64,000 bases of DNA from Chloroflexi bacterium bin20. Lineage in GTDB: Bacteria; Chloroflexota; Anaerolineae; Aggregatilineales; Phototrophicaceae. The stretch is from positions 1-64,000 of the forward strand of contig MPMG01000009.1 in the NCBI GenBank assembly GCA_002238485.1. Reading direction: 5' to 3'. Position numbers and translations under genes: made by a program. The notes under the pieces were generated by a model. It did no database searches. It saw only the letters and a list, made by a program, of their open reading frames with translations, and was not told the DNA's origin. Positions 24,957 to 33,538 of this stretch are shown in pieces; the stretch's first letter is position 1; each line of letters opens with the position of its first letter.

Positions 24957-25802
24957 ATGTACAAAGTCGATACGCATCAACACTTTTGGAACCTGGACGA
25001 GGTTGCCTATCCCTGGCTGGCGCCAGCTTATGGACCCATCTACCGCACGTTCACACCGGCCGAGCTGGAACCGCAGTTGAATGCCGCCGGCGTCGATAAA
25101 ACGGTCATCGTGCAATCCATGGACTCCTATGCCGATACCGACTCCATGCTGGCGATCGCCGAGCAGCATGACTGGGTGGCGGGCGTGGTCGGCTGGGCGC
25201 CCCTGCACGACCCGGCAGAAGCGGACAAAAAACTGGACGCCTATACGCAGAACCCCTACTTCAAAGGCATGCGCCACTTGATTCACGAAGAAAGCAATCC
25301 CGATTGGGTTTTGCAGAAGCAGGTCATTGAAAGCTTGGGGCTGCTGGCAGAGCGCGACCTAACCTTTGATGTGGTGGCTGTCTTCCCCAACCATCTCAAA
25401 CATGTGCCGACGCTGGCGGAAAAAGTGCCCGAGTTGATGATGGTCATCGATCATCTGGCAAAGCCGCCGCTGGATGGAAGCGACCGCAACGAATGGCGCG
25501 CTCAACTTGCCGCCGCCGCCGAATGTCCCAATGTCTACGCCAAAATCTCGGGCCTGAATACCGTAACGCCCGACTTTGAGAATTGGACTTACGAAGATAT
25601 CAAGCCGCTGGTCGACTACGCCATTGAGCAGTTCGGACCGCATCGTCTGATGTTTGGCAGCGATTGGCCCGTGGCGGTGCTGGCTGGCGACTATGCCAAA
25701 GTCTGGGCAGAGACCAATACCTGCCTGGCCGATTTGACTAGCGCTGAGAGAGATGCGGTGCTGGGCAAGACCGCGAATGCCTTCTATGGGCTGGATCTAT
25801 AG
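24957..25802 (+). CDS. Amidohydrolase family 2, L-fuconolactonase-like
   Basis: 281 residues of the TIM-barrel amidohydrolase superfamily. HQHFWN at 7-12 gives the metal-binding HxH. Later come VVGWAPLHDP, GMRHLIHEES (a typical fuconolactonase-group motif), MVIDHLAKPP and RLMFGSDWPV with the metal aspartate. These enzymes open sugar lactones such as L-fucono-1,4-lactone to the free acid, which is the substrate of the dehydratase at 11326. ATG at 24957 follows GGGAGATCC. It is divergent from the CoA transferase unit with a 168-bp intergenic region. Related members hydrolyse other lactones or 2-pyrone-dicarboxylate, so the specificity is inferred. Confidence 0.88.
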   Translation: MYKVDTHQHFWNLDEVAYPWLAPAYGPIYRTFTPAELEPQLNAAGVDKTVIVQSMDSYADTDSMLAIAEQHDWVAGVVGWAPLHDPAEADKKLDAYTQNPYFKGMRHLIHEESNPDWVLQKQVIESLGLLAERDLTFDVVAVFPNHLKHVPTLAEKVPELMMVIDHLAKPPLDGSDRNEWRAQLAAAAECPNVYAKISGLNTVTPDFENWTYEDIKPLVDYAIEQFGPHRLMFGSDWPVAVLAGDYAKVWAETNTCLADLTSAERDAVLGKTANAFYGLDL

Positions 25803-25817
25803 GCTGTCGCAGCCAGA

Positions 25818-26237
25818 CTAGGTTTCAGGTTCCAATTCTACATCGGTTTCGCGCAGGCTGAGCATGCCTTCCAGGCGAGCCAGACGCTGGTTGGCGCGGT
25901 CGACCTTGTTCTCGACAAATTGTATGTCACTGCGCAAGCTCGATTCCAGGCTGTCGATGCGCTTGTTGAGCATATCAGCTTCGTTCTTGATCTCTCCACG
26001 AAGCGCGGTCTCGAGTCGTTTGGATTCCTGGGTCTGGGAGGAATCTACGCGCTGGATATCTTCGCGCAGATCTCTATCGAGCTTGTCAATACGCGAATGC
26101 AGCGCTTTGTTTTCTCTCTTGAGCTCATCGCGCAATGCCGAAACTCTATCTTCACTCCGCTTGTCCAAACGCCAATAGAAGGCGAATAGAGAGAGCATGA
26201 ACAGAATGGTATCAGGGTTAAGAATCGAATTCTCCAT
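25818..26237 (-). CDS. Small coiled-coil protein with N-terminal membrane segment
   Basis: 139 residues of unrecognised function. Residues 6-22 (LNPDTILFMLSLFAFYW) form one membrane helix. From 24 to 125 there is an almost unbroken heptad-like pattern (LRDELKRENKALHSRIDKLD and LESSLRSDIQFVENKVDRAN), predicting a long parallel coiled coil. The ATG at 26237 follows GGGAG at a good distance. It could be a membrane-tethered scaffold. Coiled-coil proteins of this kind are easily mistaken for phage-type or DUF1640-like proteins, so I assign none. Confidence 0.7.
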   Translation of the reverse strand: MENSILNPDTILFMLSLFAFYWRLDKRSEDRVSALRDELKRENKALHSRIDKLDRDLREDIQRVDSSQTQESKRLETALRGEIKNEADMLNKRIDSLESSLRSDIQFVENKVDRANQRLARLEGMLSLRETDVELEPET

Positions 26238-26311
26238 GCGCAGTCTCCCTGACTCAGGCACCTGCTATAATGATAGCGCGACTCGCAACCAATCGCAAAT
26301 CAGCCGCGAAC

Positions 26312-27391
26312 TCACGGCGCGGGAATGGCGGTGCCGCCGGCTGCGCTGGATTCGTATGCCGCTTCGACGGTCGTCATCGTTTCGATGGCGTCTTCCACCG
26401 AGGTCGGCAGGTTCTCCGCCTCGCCATCCGCATAGCGCATCAAGCTGGCCATTGTGCCGATGAAGGCTTCGGGGAACCACGATCCGCTGATGTCCAGGGT
26501 CTGCCAGGTCGGTTCTTCATCATCCAGCAGCACATATTCAAAGCGGTCGGGCACGCCATGCGGATAATTCATATTCAGCCCGGCGCGGATCTGGATGGCG
26601 CCGCGGCTGCCTTCGAACTTGACATAGGACTGCTGCTTCTGCGCGCCATAGGCATGGCTGTGATTGGTCATCACATTGACGCGCGGGTTGTCGCCATAAT
26701 CCATGATGATCATGGAGCGCGAGCCGCCGCGAAGCTCTGGCGCGGACGGATGGCTGATTGTCTTGGCATAGACGCTATTGGGACTGCCACAAAACGAACG
26801 AACCAGATCGACATAATGAATGCTGTGATAGAGGATCTCCACGCGCGGCAAAGGAAAAAGGAAACCCCACAGATGCCAGGGCGTGTCAGTCTGAATGCGC
26901 ACTTCCATATCGCACAATTCGCCGATTAGCCCCTGCTCAATCATGTCGCGGGCGGCGATGATGAAAGGGGCAAAGCGCAATTGGAAATTGATGGCCGCGA
27001 CCAACTCGCGCTCCCGGCAGATTTTCAGAATCTCCCGCGCTTGAGCCAAGTCTTCGCCCATTGGCTTTTGGATGAGCACGGCGCGGCCGGCCGGGATCTG
27101 CGCGAGGATTTCGGTGATGGCGCCGCCCGGCACTGCCACATCAAAGACGGCGTCTGCGGGCGAATCGCTGATGGCTTCCGCGAGCGAATCGTACAGGCGC
27201 GGCACGCCGAACTTGTCCGCCATCATGCTTGCGCGCTGGCTGTCGATATCATAGCCACCGGCCACAGCAAAGCCAGCGATCTGATAGGCGGGGTAATGCG
27301 CATCGTGCACGATCCCGCCCATGCCGATGCTGACGATGGGGCGCGGCTGGCTGGGCAATGTGGCTGCTTGACGAAGAGCGAAGCTGGGCAT
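26312..27391 (-). CDS. Gfo/Idh/MocA family NAD(P)-dependent oxidoreductase
   Basis: 359 residues. An N-terminal Rossmann fold has the dinucleotide loop IGMGGIVHDAHYPAY (22-36), followed by QKPMGEDLAQAREI, the counterpart of the EKP motif with Gln in place of Glu. The C-terminal alpha/beta substrate domain contains the segment YHSIHYVDLVRSFCG with the usual histidine. Members oxidise or reduce sugars, inositols and aldonic acids. It is same-strand with a coiled-coil gene and next to the MaoC gene at 27484, and is likely part of the carbohydrate-catabolic region. Exact substrate is not deducible. Confidence 0.88.
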   Translation of the reverse strand: MPSFALRQAATLPSQPRPIVSIGMGGIVHDAHYPAYQIAGFAVAGGYDIDSQRASMMADKFGVPRLYDSLAEAISDSPADAVFDVAVPGGAITEILAQIPAGRAVLIQKPMGEDLAQAREILKICRERELVAAINFQLRFAPFIIAARDMIEQGLIGELCDMEVRIQTDTPWHLWGFLFPLPRVEILYHSIHYVDLVRSFCGSPNSVYAKTISHPSAPELRGGSRSMIIMDYGDNPRVNVMTNHSHAYGAQKQQSYVKFEGSRGAIQIRAGLNMNYPHGVPDRFEYVLLDDEEPTWQTLDISGSWFPEAFIGTMASLMRYADGEAENLPTSVEDAIETMTTVEAAYESSAAGGTAIPAP

Positions 27392-27483
27392 GGAACACTA
27401 TCCTGGCTGGCTGATTAACTGAGATTACCTACATAGTCCGAAGAATACACAAGTCGACGATCACTCTGCCGGCGAATTGCTGC

Positions 27484-27933
27484 CTAGTCAACTTCCCGCC
27501 GCTGCACGAGATACAAGTGCTGGCAGGCGAGCACAATCTTGCCGTGCTGGTTGTGCACTTCGACTTGTTCGATGACATAACCATGATCGGGGCGCTTGGG
27601 ATAATCGCGCTTTTCACTGATAGTCGCGGTGACCGTGATGGTATCGCCGATGTATACGGGGCGGATGAAACGAACACGGTCGTAGCCATAAGAAAAAGCG
27701 ACCGGATTGATCTCGTTGGCGGTCATGCCAATGGCCACGCACAAAATCAACGTGCCATGAGCGATGCGCTGCTTGAACTCCTGCGTCTTGACCCATTCGG
27801 CGTCCATGTGATGCGGGAAGAAATCGCCCGTCTGCCCAGCGTGCAGGACAATATCCGCTTCGGTGATGGTGCGTCCAAAAGTCTGACGCGACAAACCGAT
27901 TTCGTAGTCTTCAAAGTAGCTGGTTTTGATCAT
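27484..27933 (-). CDS. MaoC-like enoyl-CoA hydratase
   Basis: 149 residues, hot-dog fold. The hydratase signature is complete: [17 protein letters not shown] (31-47), with D37 and H42 as the expected catalytic dyad. It shares [20 protein letters not shown] with the paralogue at 23129, so the two arose by duplication and only this one keeps the histidine. It hydrates a trans-2-enoyl-CoA or similar unsaturated ester. The start was placed at 27933 because it matches the paralogue's N-terminus; the upstream ribosome site is weak. Confidence 0.85.
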   Translation of the reverse strand: MIKTSYFEDYEIGLSRQTFGRTITEADIVLHAGQTGDFFPHHMDAEWVKTQEFKQRIAHGTLILCVAIGMTANEINPVAFSYGYDRVRFIRPVYIGDTITVTATISEKRDYPKRPDHGYVIEQVEVHNQHGKIVLACQHLYLVQRREVD

Positions 27934-28094
27934 GACGGATTCTCGCTGGATTTTCTGCTCACGCGCTGACACTGCGGCTATGTTACCACAGATGCCTTGG
28001 CAACTCACAAGCCGGGCAGGGGGCGGCGGATGCTCTCGCGAGCGCTCTGAATTGGCTGTATCCTGACATCCGCCTGTGTTACAGTAGCCTCATT

Positions 28095-29321
28095 ATGCGC
28101 AGACGATCTTCCACCATCGCTGGTCCCGCGCGCGTATCACCCTACGCCCGCACAGGATCGCTGCCGCGCTGGCGTCGTGGCTGCGGCTGCGTCTGTTTGC
28201 TGGCCTCTGTCGCGCTGACGATCACGGCGGTCTTTTTGGTAATCACCGCGCCGCCAGCTGTCGGCACGGCCAGCTCTGCCCCCGCACAAACTGTAGAGGT
28301 TGCCGCGCCCACCGCCAGTTTGCTGCCAGCTACGCGCATCGCCGCCCCCCCAAGCGAATTGCCCGCGCAAGCGCCTGAAGCTGCCTTGCCGACAATCAGC
28401 GCGCGGCAAATCTCGCAGTTGTTGGCCACGCCGCCTTTGCAAATCGCCGAATCGCTGCTGATGCGCGAAGACAGCCTGCGCTATGACCCCTTCACCATCA
28501 TTCCCAACCGCTCGCGCACGAAAATGACCGTGTATGTCGCGCGACAAGGCGATACGATCGCTTCAATCGCCGGGCGTTATGGCTTGAGCAGCGAGACAAT
28601 CGCCTGGTGCAACGATCACCGACTGGCGCAATGGCTGCGGCCGGGCGATGTGGTCACTATCCCGCCGGCTGACGGCGCATGCCACACGGTCTTGCGCACG
28701 CAGGGCTTGGATATCGCCGCCATCGCCGAGAAATATGGCATCGACGACCCCTACGCCATCATTGAAGCGCCTGCCAACGACCTGGCAACAGTCAGTCCCG
28801 ACTTCCTGGCGCCCAGCAATACCTTTCTCTTCATTCCCGGCGGCGAAGGTCCAGTCATCACCTGGAATGCGCCGGTGCAGCAGGACAGCGCCGGCAATGT
28901 GGTGGCATTCGATCCACGCAGCCCTTTCAGCTGTGGCGCGCGCAGTGGCGGTGGCGCCTATTGGTCTAATCCGCTGCCCAACGGCACCTTCGTGCGTGGC
29001 TTTTATGCCGGGCACAGCGGCATTGATATCGCGGCCGCCCCCGGCACACCCATCTATGCCGCCAACAGCGGTCCCGTGCTTTATGCCGGTTGGAATAACT
29101 GGGGTTATGGCAATACCGTCGTCATTGGACACGGACCCTTTTCGACGCTCTATGGCCACATGAGCAGCCGCAATGTTGGCTGTGGACAGACGGTCGCGGT
29201 GGGGCAAGTCATTGGCTTTGTGGGCAGCACGGGCAATTCATCGGGTCCGCACCTACACTTCGAGATCCGCTATTTGAACCAGCCCGCAGATCCTTCGGCA
29301 ACGACAGGCATCGGCTGGTGA
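28095..29321 (+). CDS. LysM-containing M23 peptidoglycan endopeptidase
   Basis: 408 residues, exported through an N-terminal anchor at about 34-55 (GCVCLLASVALTITAVFLVI) followed by an Ala/Pro-rich linker. One clear LysM at about 138-190 (YVARQGDTIASIAGRYGLSS) and one degenerate LysM after it bind glycan chains. The C-terminal 110 residues form a lysostaphin-type M23 domain with GHSGIDIAA (zinc His and Asp), YGHMSS, and GPHLHFEIR (second zinc His pair). It cuts peptide cross-links during growth or division. It overlaps the next gene by 4 nt, indicating coupling. Confidence 0.92.
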   Translation: MRRRSSTIAGPARVSPYARTGSLPRWRRGCGCVCLLASVALTITAVFLVITAPPAVGTASSAPAQTVEVAAPTASLLPATRIAAPPSELPAQAPEAALPTISARQISQLLATPPLQIAESLLMREDSLRYDPFTIIPNRSRTKMTVYVARQGDTIASIAGRYGLSSETIAWCNDHRLAQWLRPGDVVTIPPADGACHTVLRTQGLDIAAIAEKYGIDDPYAIIEAPANDLATVSPDFLAPSNTFLFIPGGEGPVITWNAPVQQDSAGNVVAFDPRSPFSCGARSGGGAYWSNPLPNGTFVRGFYAGHSGIDIAAAPGTPIYAANSGPVLYAGWNNWGYGNTVVIGHGPFSTLYGHMSSRNVGCGQTVAVGQVIGFVGSTGNSSGPHLHFEIRYLNQPADPSATTGIGW

Positions 29322-29821
29322 GCGACTTCCGTGCTGTTGAGGATGCCTGGCTGGCGCTGCAAAATGGCGCTGATTCCCAACTGCGCGCCGAGGCGGTCGT
29401 CTTCCTGGGCGAGCAGCGCTATGCCCCCGCTGTGCCACATTTGATCGAGCTGCTGCGCGGGGCGGATCCCGGCACGCGATATCTGACTGCCAAGGCGCTG
29501 GGACAGATCGGCGACGAAGCAGAAGCCGCTGTGCCCGCCCTGCTAGAGGCGCTGCGCGGTGACGATATGTTTTTGCGAGCGGGCGTCACCGGCGCGCTGA
29601 TCAAAATCGGCTATCCCGCTGTGCCCGGGCTGACAGTCGCGCTATTCGATGACAGCAACGCGGTCAAACGGGCGGCCTGCAAAGCGCTGGGCAAGATCGG
29701 CAATCCGCGCGCTGTGCCCGCCTTGACCAATGCGCTGCAAGATGCCAACGCTGGCGTGCGCCGACTCGCCCAGGAAGCGCTGGAACGTATCGAGAGCCAC
29801 GATCAACGCGAGACTGACTAG
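29318..29821 (+). CDS. HEAT-repeat (PBS lyase type) protein
   Basis: 167 residues beginning with GTG that overlaps the stop of the M23 gene (GTGA). Four or more 31-residue helical repeats are visible: YAPAVPHLIELLRGAD, AEAAVPALLEALRGDD, YPAVPGLTVALFDDSN, PRAVPALTNALQDAN. Such repeats form a superhelix for protein binding, and some act in bilin-lyase proteins, which is not expected here. No catalytic residues can be assigned. It might modulate the adjacent peptidase, by position only. Confidence 0.85.
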   Translation: MSDFRAVEDAWLALQNGADSQLRAEAVVFLGEQRYAPAVPHLIELLRGADPGTRYLTAKALGQIGDEAEAAVPALLEALRGDDMFLRAGVTGALIKIGYPAVPGLTVALFDDSNAVKRAACKALGKIGNPRAVPALTNALQDANAGVRRLAQEALERIESHDQRETD

Positions 29822-29842
29822 ACCAACCAGCGAGAGACCGAC

Positions 29843-30649
29843 ATGTTTTCAAATGCCGAAATCGAGCAATTCCGCAGCGAGGGCTGGCTGGCGGTCGACG
29901 ACTTTTGGAGCGAGCGCGAAGTGGCCGCCATGCGAGCCGAACTGGACTGCCTGAAGAGGCGCGGACTGCTGCGCAATGTGGCTACCGCCGGCGATGGGCA
30001 GACGCCAGCCAGCGACCAAGTTAATTTGCAGCTTTGCCCCATGTTTCCGCACAGTTCGCTCTTCCGCGCCATGCCCTTCGCCGACAAAGCCATCGCCGCC
30101 GTCCAACAGCTGATCGGCGACCCAGTCGTGCTGCACCTGGATCAAGTCTTCCTCAAGCCAGGCAAGCAGGGCAGCGGCACCAACTGGCATCAGGACAACG
30201 CCTATTTCCAGATCGCCGATCCGCTACGAGGCGCCGCCATGTGGACGGCTGTGCACGATGCGACTGTGGCAAACGGCGCCATCCATGTCATCCCGGGCAG
30301 CTTCCGCACTGTCTATCCACACAGCCGCGATCTCTACAGCGACCATCACATCCGCTGTTATCCGCCCGAAGACGATGCGCTGGCGATCGAACTGCCGGCG
30401 GGTGGCGTGGCATTCTTCGCGTATGGCGTGGCGCATTGCACGTTGGCGAATAGGACCGACAAAGAACGGGCCGGCGTGGCGCTGCATTTCATCAACGGCG
30501 GACAAGATGCCACAGCCAAGAGCGGCTTTCCCCTGGGCAAGCGACCCTACCTCAGCGGCGAAGGAGCCAGCGGCGGACTGAATGAGCATGGCGAAGTCAT
30601 CGCGGGCAGCTGGGGGCGCGAAGTCTCGGCAGCGCTGGCACAATCGTAA
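29843..30649 (+). CDS. Phytanoyl-CoA dioxygenase (PhyH) family protein, copy 1
   Basis: 268 residues of the Fe(II)/2-oxoglutarate oxygenase fold. Iron ligands H116 and D118 (NWHQDNAYF) and the distal H198 (YGVAHCT) are present, with R203 or R209 available for 2-oxoglutarate. Bacterial PhyH proteins hydroxylate varied small molecules; substrate not predictable. It is 22 bp after the HEAT-repeat gene and probably cotranscribed. It is only distantly similar to the second PhyH protein at 51640. Confidence 0.9.
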   Translation: MFSNAEIEQFRSEGWLAVDDFWSEREVAAMRAELDCLKRRGLLRNVATAGDGQTPASDQVNLQLCPMFPHSSLFRAMPFADKAIAAVQQLIGDPVVLHLDQVFLKPGKQGSGTNWHQDNAYFQIADPLRGAAMWTAVHDATVANGAIHVIPGSFRTVYPHSRDLYSDHHIRCYPPEDDALAIELPAGGVAFFAYGVAHCTLANRTDKERAGVALHFINGGQDATAKSGFPLGKRPYLSGEGASGGLNEHGEVIAGSWGREVSAALAQS

Positions 30650-30656
30650 ACGCCAG

Positions 30657-31493
30657 CTAGGCTCCGTATGTCTGCCTGCCCAGCAGAATCTGCTGTAAAC
30701 GAAACATGTCGGTGCGCGAGGTCAAATCCAGGCTGATCGGCGTAACCGATATCAGGCCGTCGTGCAGCAGCGCATAAACATCGCTGTCGGGTTCGGCAAG
30801 ATCGGGGTCGGCATGGTAGCGATAACCCAACTTGGCGGGGTCGCCCAAGGTCAGCCGTTCGGGGCGGGTGGGAAAGTAAACGCGCCGCCGTGACAGCCGC
30901 GTCAGCCGCCAGTCGGTCGTTTCAGTCGCGCTCCAGGGCACATCAATCTTCAGCACATCGACATCATCGGGCAGCGCCGAATGGTCCAGCAGCCAGTCGC
31001 CGAAGCGCCGGGTCCAGGTCGCGGCCAGGCTAAAGTCGACTTCGTCACTGTGCGTCAAATGCAAGTCGGTGGTCGTCTGCAAGCTGACGGCGATAGAGCG
31101 AATGCCCAGACTCGCGCCTTCCAGCGCCGCGCCGACAGTGCCGGAAATCGTAACGCCGTTGCCCGTATTCTCGCCGTAATTGATGCCACTGACCAGCAGC
31201 GCCGGGTGTTGTTGCTCGGCCAGCTCGAGCACGGCATGCTGCACCGCTTGCGCCGGCGTGCCATCGACTGCGTAGGCAAGGCAATCGCCAAAGTCGCCGG
31301 GCGGCGTGTAAGGGAATATCCGTCCCTCGCTGTAATGCGGCATGCTGCGCCCCATGCCCGATTGCTGTTCGCGCGGGGCAGCCACCAGCAGCCGTCCACA
31401 GCCGCGAAATGCCGCCACAGCCGCCCATAATCCTGGCGAGTCGATACCGTCGTCGTTGGTGAACAAGATGATGGGCGATTCAGATTGTGACAT
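30657..31493 (-). CDS. surE: 5'-nucleotidase SurE
   Basis: 278 residues, within the SurE range (about 250-280). The phosphatase site is clear: FTNDDGIDSPG near the N-terminus provides the metal aspartates, SGMGRSM the phosphate loop, and SGINYGENTG with GTVGAALEGA complete the family signature. It dephosphorylates nucleoside 5'- or 3'-monophosphates and possibly short polyphosphate in the cytosol. It converges on the PhyH gene with a 7-bp gap and is divergent from the zinc locus. Confidence 0.93.
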   Translation of the reverse strand: MSQSESPIILFTNDDGIDSPGLWAAVAAFRGCGRLLVAAPREQQSGMGRSMPHYSEGRIFPYTPPGDFGDCLAYAVDGTPAQAVQHAVLELAEQQHPALLVSGINYGENTGNGVTISGTVGAALEGASLGIRSIAVSLQTTTDLHLTHSDEVDFSLAATWTRRFGDWLLDHSALPDDVDVLKIDVPWSATETTDWRLTRLSRRRVYFPTRPERLTLGDPAKLGYRYHADPDLAEPDSDVYALLHDGLISVTPISLDLTSRTDMFRLQQILLGRQTYGA

Positions 31494-31734
31494 ACAGGAT
31501 TCCCGTCTGAGGTCTAGGCGGTCGACATTGCTGCTTAGCCTATGTCATGCTCTTTAAGTGGGCAAGGCTGTATGTTACGGGCGGATAAAAAGAGGATTAA
31601 GTCATGATGATGATGGGAGCTCGGGCGAAAGAAAGTTGCTGCCCAGGTATGACAAGTTGGGAGCGGCGCTAAAGGTATTGTTGCGCTTCGATCACTCATC
31701 CAGAACTCGTTTCAGATTTCCCGTTGTCAACTTT
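31494..31734. other. Divergent intergenic region between surE and the Fur/Zur-type gene
   Basis: About 240 bp before the operators, AT-richer than the surrounding DNA. A short open frame from 31558 (65 codons) has no family features and I reject it. Promoters for both genes should lie here, but I cannot place them with confidence. Confidence 0.5.
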
Positions 31735-31753
31735 ATTGAGACATGGTATCAAT
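31735..31753. promoter_or_regulatory. Putative Fur/Zur-family operator 1
   Basis: ATTGAGACATGGTATCAAT, an inverted repeat with one mismatch around a 3-bp centre. It is followed 28 bp downstream, centre to centre, by a perfect version. Confidence 0.75.
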
Positions 31754-31762
31754 AAACAAGTA

Positions 31763-31781
31763 ATTGATACATGGTATCAAT
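31763..31781. promoter_or_regulatory. Putative Fur/Zur-family operator 2
   Basis: ATTGATACATGGTATCAAT, a perfect 8-3-8 inverted repeat 24 bp before the regulator's ATG. The pair suggests autoregulation by binding of two dimers on the DNA. The size and symmetry resemble Fur-family boxes. Confidence 0.8.
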
Positions 31782-31805
31782 AATCTGCTAGAGGTTGGAT
31801 GGCTT

Positions 31806-32246
31806 ATGCTCAGCAATACGATTAAACCCGAAGACTGGCTGGCCGAGCTCGACGAGAGCGGCTTACGCGTGACAGCAGTTCAGGAGATGTTGATCGATAT
31901 CTTCGCGCACAGCGAATATCCGCTCAGCACCGAGCAAGCTTGGCATGTCGCCCGTCAGTCGCGCCCGAAAACCGGCAGAGCGACCGTCTACCGCATGGTC
32001 GAGAAGCTCGAAAACCTGGGCCTTGTACGCCGCGTTCATGGTTATCAGGGATGCAGCCGCTTCGTGCCAACCCTGCCTGAGCTAATGATGCTGTTCATCT
32101 GTCTGGACTGCGGACACGCGAATTATCTGGACAGCCAACCGCTAGACCATCTGATTCAGCATAGTGAAGATACCAGCGGGCATCACATCACCGACAGTCA
32201 ATTACAACTCTACGGAATCTGCGCGACCTGTCAGCAAGACGCTTGA
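31806..32246 (+). CDS. Fur/Zur-family metal-dependent repressor
   Basis: 146 residues. The winged helix at about 20-80 carries LRVTAVQEMLIDIF and GRATVYRMVEKLENLGLVRR, as in Fur proteins. The structural zinc site is formed by C99-x2-C102 and C139-x2-C142. The segment GHHITDSQLQLYGIC supplies the metal-sensing histidines. Start at 31806: an upstream TTG at 31764 lies within the operator and is unlikely. The following COG0523 GTPase makes a zinc regulator (Zur) more likely than iron. It probably represses itself and the genes to 35939 when zinc is sufficient. Confidence 0.88.
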   Translation: MLSNTIKPEDWLAELDESGLRVTAVQEMLIDIFAHSEYPLSTEQAWHVARQSRPKTGRATVYRMVEKLENLGLVRRVHGYQGCSRFVPTLPELMMLFICLDCGHANYLDSQPLDHLIQHSEDTSGHHITDSQLQLYGICATCQQDA

Positions 32247-32264
32247 TCATTTAGGAGGGTGTTT

Positions 32265-33437
32265 ATGTTGAATTTGCCAGTTGACTGGGGGACGCTATGG
32301 CTAGGCGGTTTCTGCCCGGTGGGGGCGCTGGGTGGTTTACCGGTGCGCGGCTCAGATCATACTGCCCATCCACCGCTGGATGATTTGCTGACCCTGCCCC
32401 CTGATACAACTTTGTGCGCCGATGCGACGCTTTTATCCGCCGAACGCGCTTGGTCGCAACGACTGGGCGGCGCGATGGTCTTATTGGCGCGCGATGCCTA
32501 CCGCGCTCGCCGCTTACTGCATCAGGCCGCGGAGGTTCAGCAAGGCGAATGGGTCGGTGTCCCTGCGAATGCCAGCCATGACCTGGCAGAGTCGATCAAA
32601 CATCATAAGGCGCTGCCGCGCTTTCTGGACTTTGACGCGCAGCTACGGCTCGCGAGGTCTAGTACACGCTTCACCTGGACACAGGTGGTGCGCGGGTTGT
32701 GGCAGCCGCAGAACGCTACAACCTGGCTCGACTGCGCTGACACCCTGCCTATGCCCGGCGCGGCAGAGCGCCCGGCGGTGACGCTCTACGGCTTGCATCT
32801 GCCTGATGATCGCTCCGGCGCGCTGCTGGTATTCAATGATGAGGCGCTCTATGCTGAGGTGAGAGCATTGCGTCAACCAGCTGACTGCCCGAACGCGGCA
32901 CAGGCATTGGCGCAGTGTGAACGCCTGCCAGATCTGGCAGAGCGCCAAAACGCGAATCTAGCAGAGGTACGACGCGGTCTGCATGAAGCCGCCGGGCTGG
33001 CGACGCATGAGCCGAACAGGCTGGCGCTGGCGACCGCGGTCGCGGTACAGATTCCGCTAGAGAGCGATGTCGCTACGTTTTACGCCTATGTTGAGCAGGA
33101 AAATACGCCCGTGCGCTGGCTGCCGCAGATTCAGCCTTTGCATTATGCTGCGCTGCGTGCTGACGGCGCGCCAAATCACCGCGATACGGGGGCGAACCTC
33201 ACCCGCTGGTTGTATGTTCCGGTTGGACCAGATTACACCTTCGAGGAGATCAAACACGGTGTGTTGGGCATCGTCAAAGCGGCGGAATATCTCGGTGTGC
33301 GCTGGCGCAGCAATCCAGTCCATGCTGCCGAGTACGCTGCCATGATGGATCGAACGCATGGCGCCGGGCATGATGCCTACCGCCCTTTGTTCGCGCTGGA
33401 TGGCGCCTTCGCAGTGGGAGACCAGCCATGCGGTTGA
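32265..33437 (+). CDS. DegT/AHBA-synthase-like protein with no visible PLP lysine
   Basis: 390 residues, unrecognised as any characterised protein. The order of motifs follows fold-type I aminotransferases of the DegT/DnrJ/EryC1 family: [18 protein letters not shown] (94-111) resembles [31 protein letters not shown] (118-129) resembles [23 protein letters not shown] (154-165) resembles the EDAAQAHGA segment, and [20 protein letters not shown] (184-203) resembles GGAVVTNDDELAEKLRALR. At the site of the Schiff-base lysine the chain reads [10 protein letters not shown], without lysine. It may therefore be a non-catalytic relative. TTAGGAGGGTG precedes the ATG. It lies between the regulator and GTPase genes, so a zinc-related role is inferred. 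Confidence 0.6.
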   Translation: MLNLPVDWGTLWLGGFCPVGALGGLPVRGSDHTAHPPLDDLLTLPPDTTLCADATLLSAERAWSQRLGGAMVLLARDAYRARRLLHQAAEVQQGEWVGVPANASHDLAESIKHHKALPRFLDFDAQLRLARSSTRFTWTQVVRGLWQPQNATTWLDCADTLPMPGAAERPAVTLYGLHLPDDRSGALLVFNDEALYAEVRALRQPADCPNAAQALAQCERLPDLAERQNANLAEVRRGLHEAAGLATHEPNRLALATAVAVQIPLESDVATFYAYVEQENTPVRWLPQIQPLHYAALRADGAPNHRDTGANLTRWLYVPVGPDYTFEEIKHGVLGIVKAAEYLGVRWRSNPVHAAEYAAMMDRTHGAGHDAYRPLFALDGAFAVGDQPCG

Positions 33438-33538
33438 TCGTCATCACCGGGATGCCGACAGCACGGCAGTCCGCCCGCTCTGCGGATATTGCATTTCTGT
33501 ACGAAATCGACAATTCAATGGAGGAGACAGAAACATGA
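33428..33538 (+). CDS. 36-codon ORF bridging the DegT-like and GTPase genes
   Basis: Reads [20 protein letters not shown] and sixteen more residues. Its ATG overlaps the end of the upstream gene and its stop overlaps the ATG of the GTPase (ATGA). The opening strand RLIVITGMP resembles the first beta strand and P-loop entry of a P-loop NTPase but lacks GKS/T. It may be a remnant of a lost NTPase or a coupling mini-ORF. Whether it is translated is unknown. Confidence 0.4.
   Translation: MRLIVITGMPTARQSARSADIAFLYEIDNSMEETET

Noticed and set aside
31558..31755. 65-codon frame before the Fur/Zur-type gene
   Set aside because: It has no ribosome site, shows no family features and runs into the operators.
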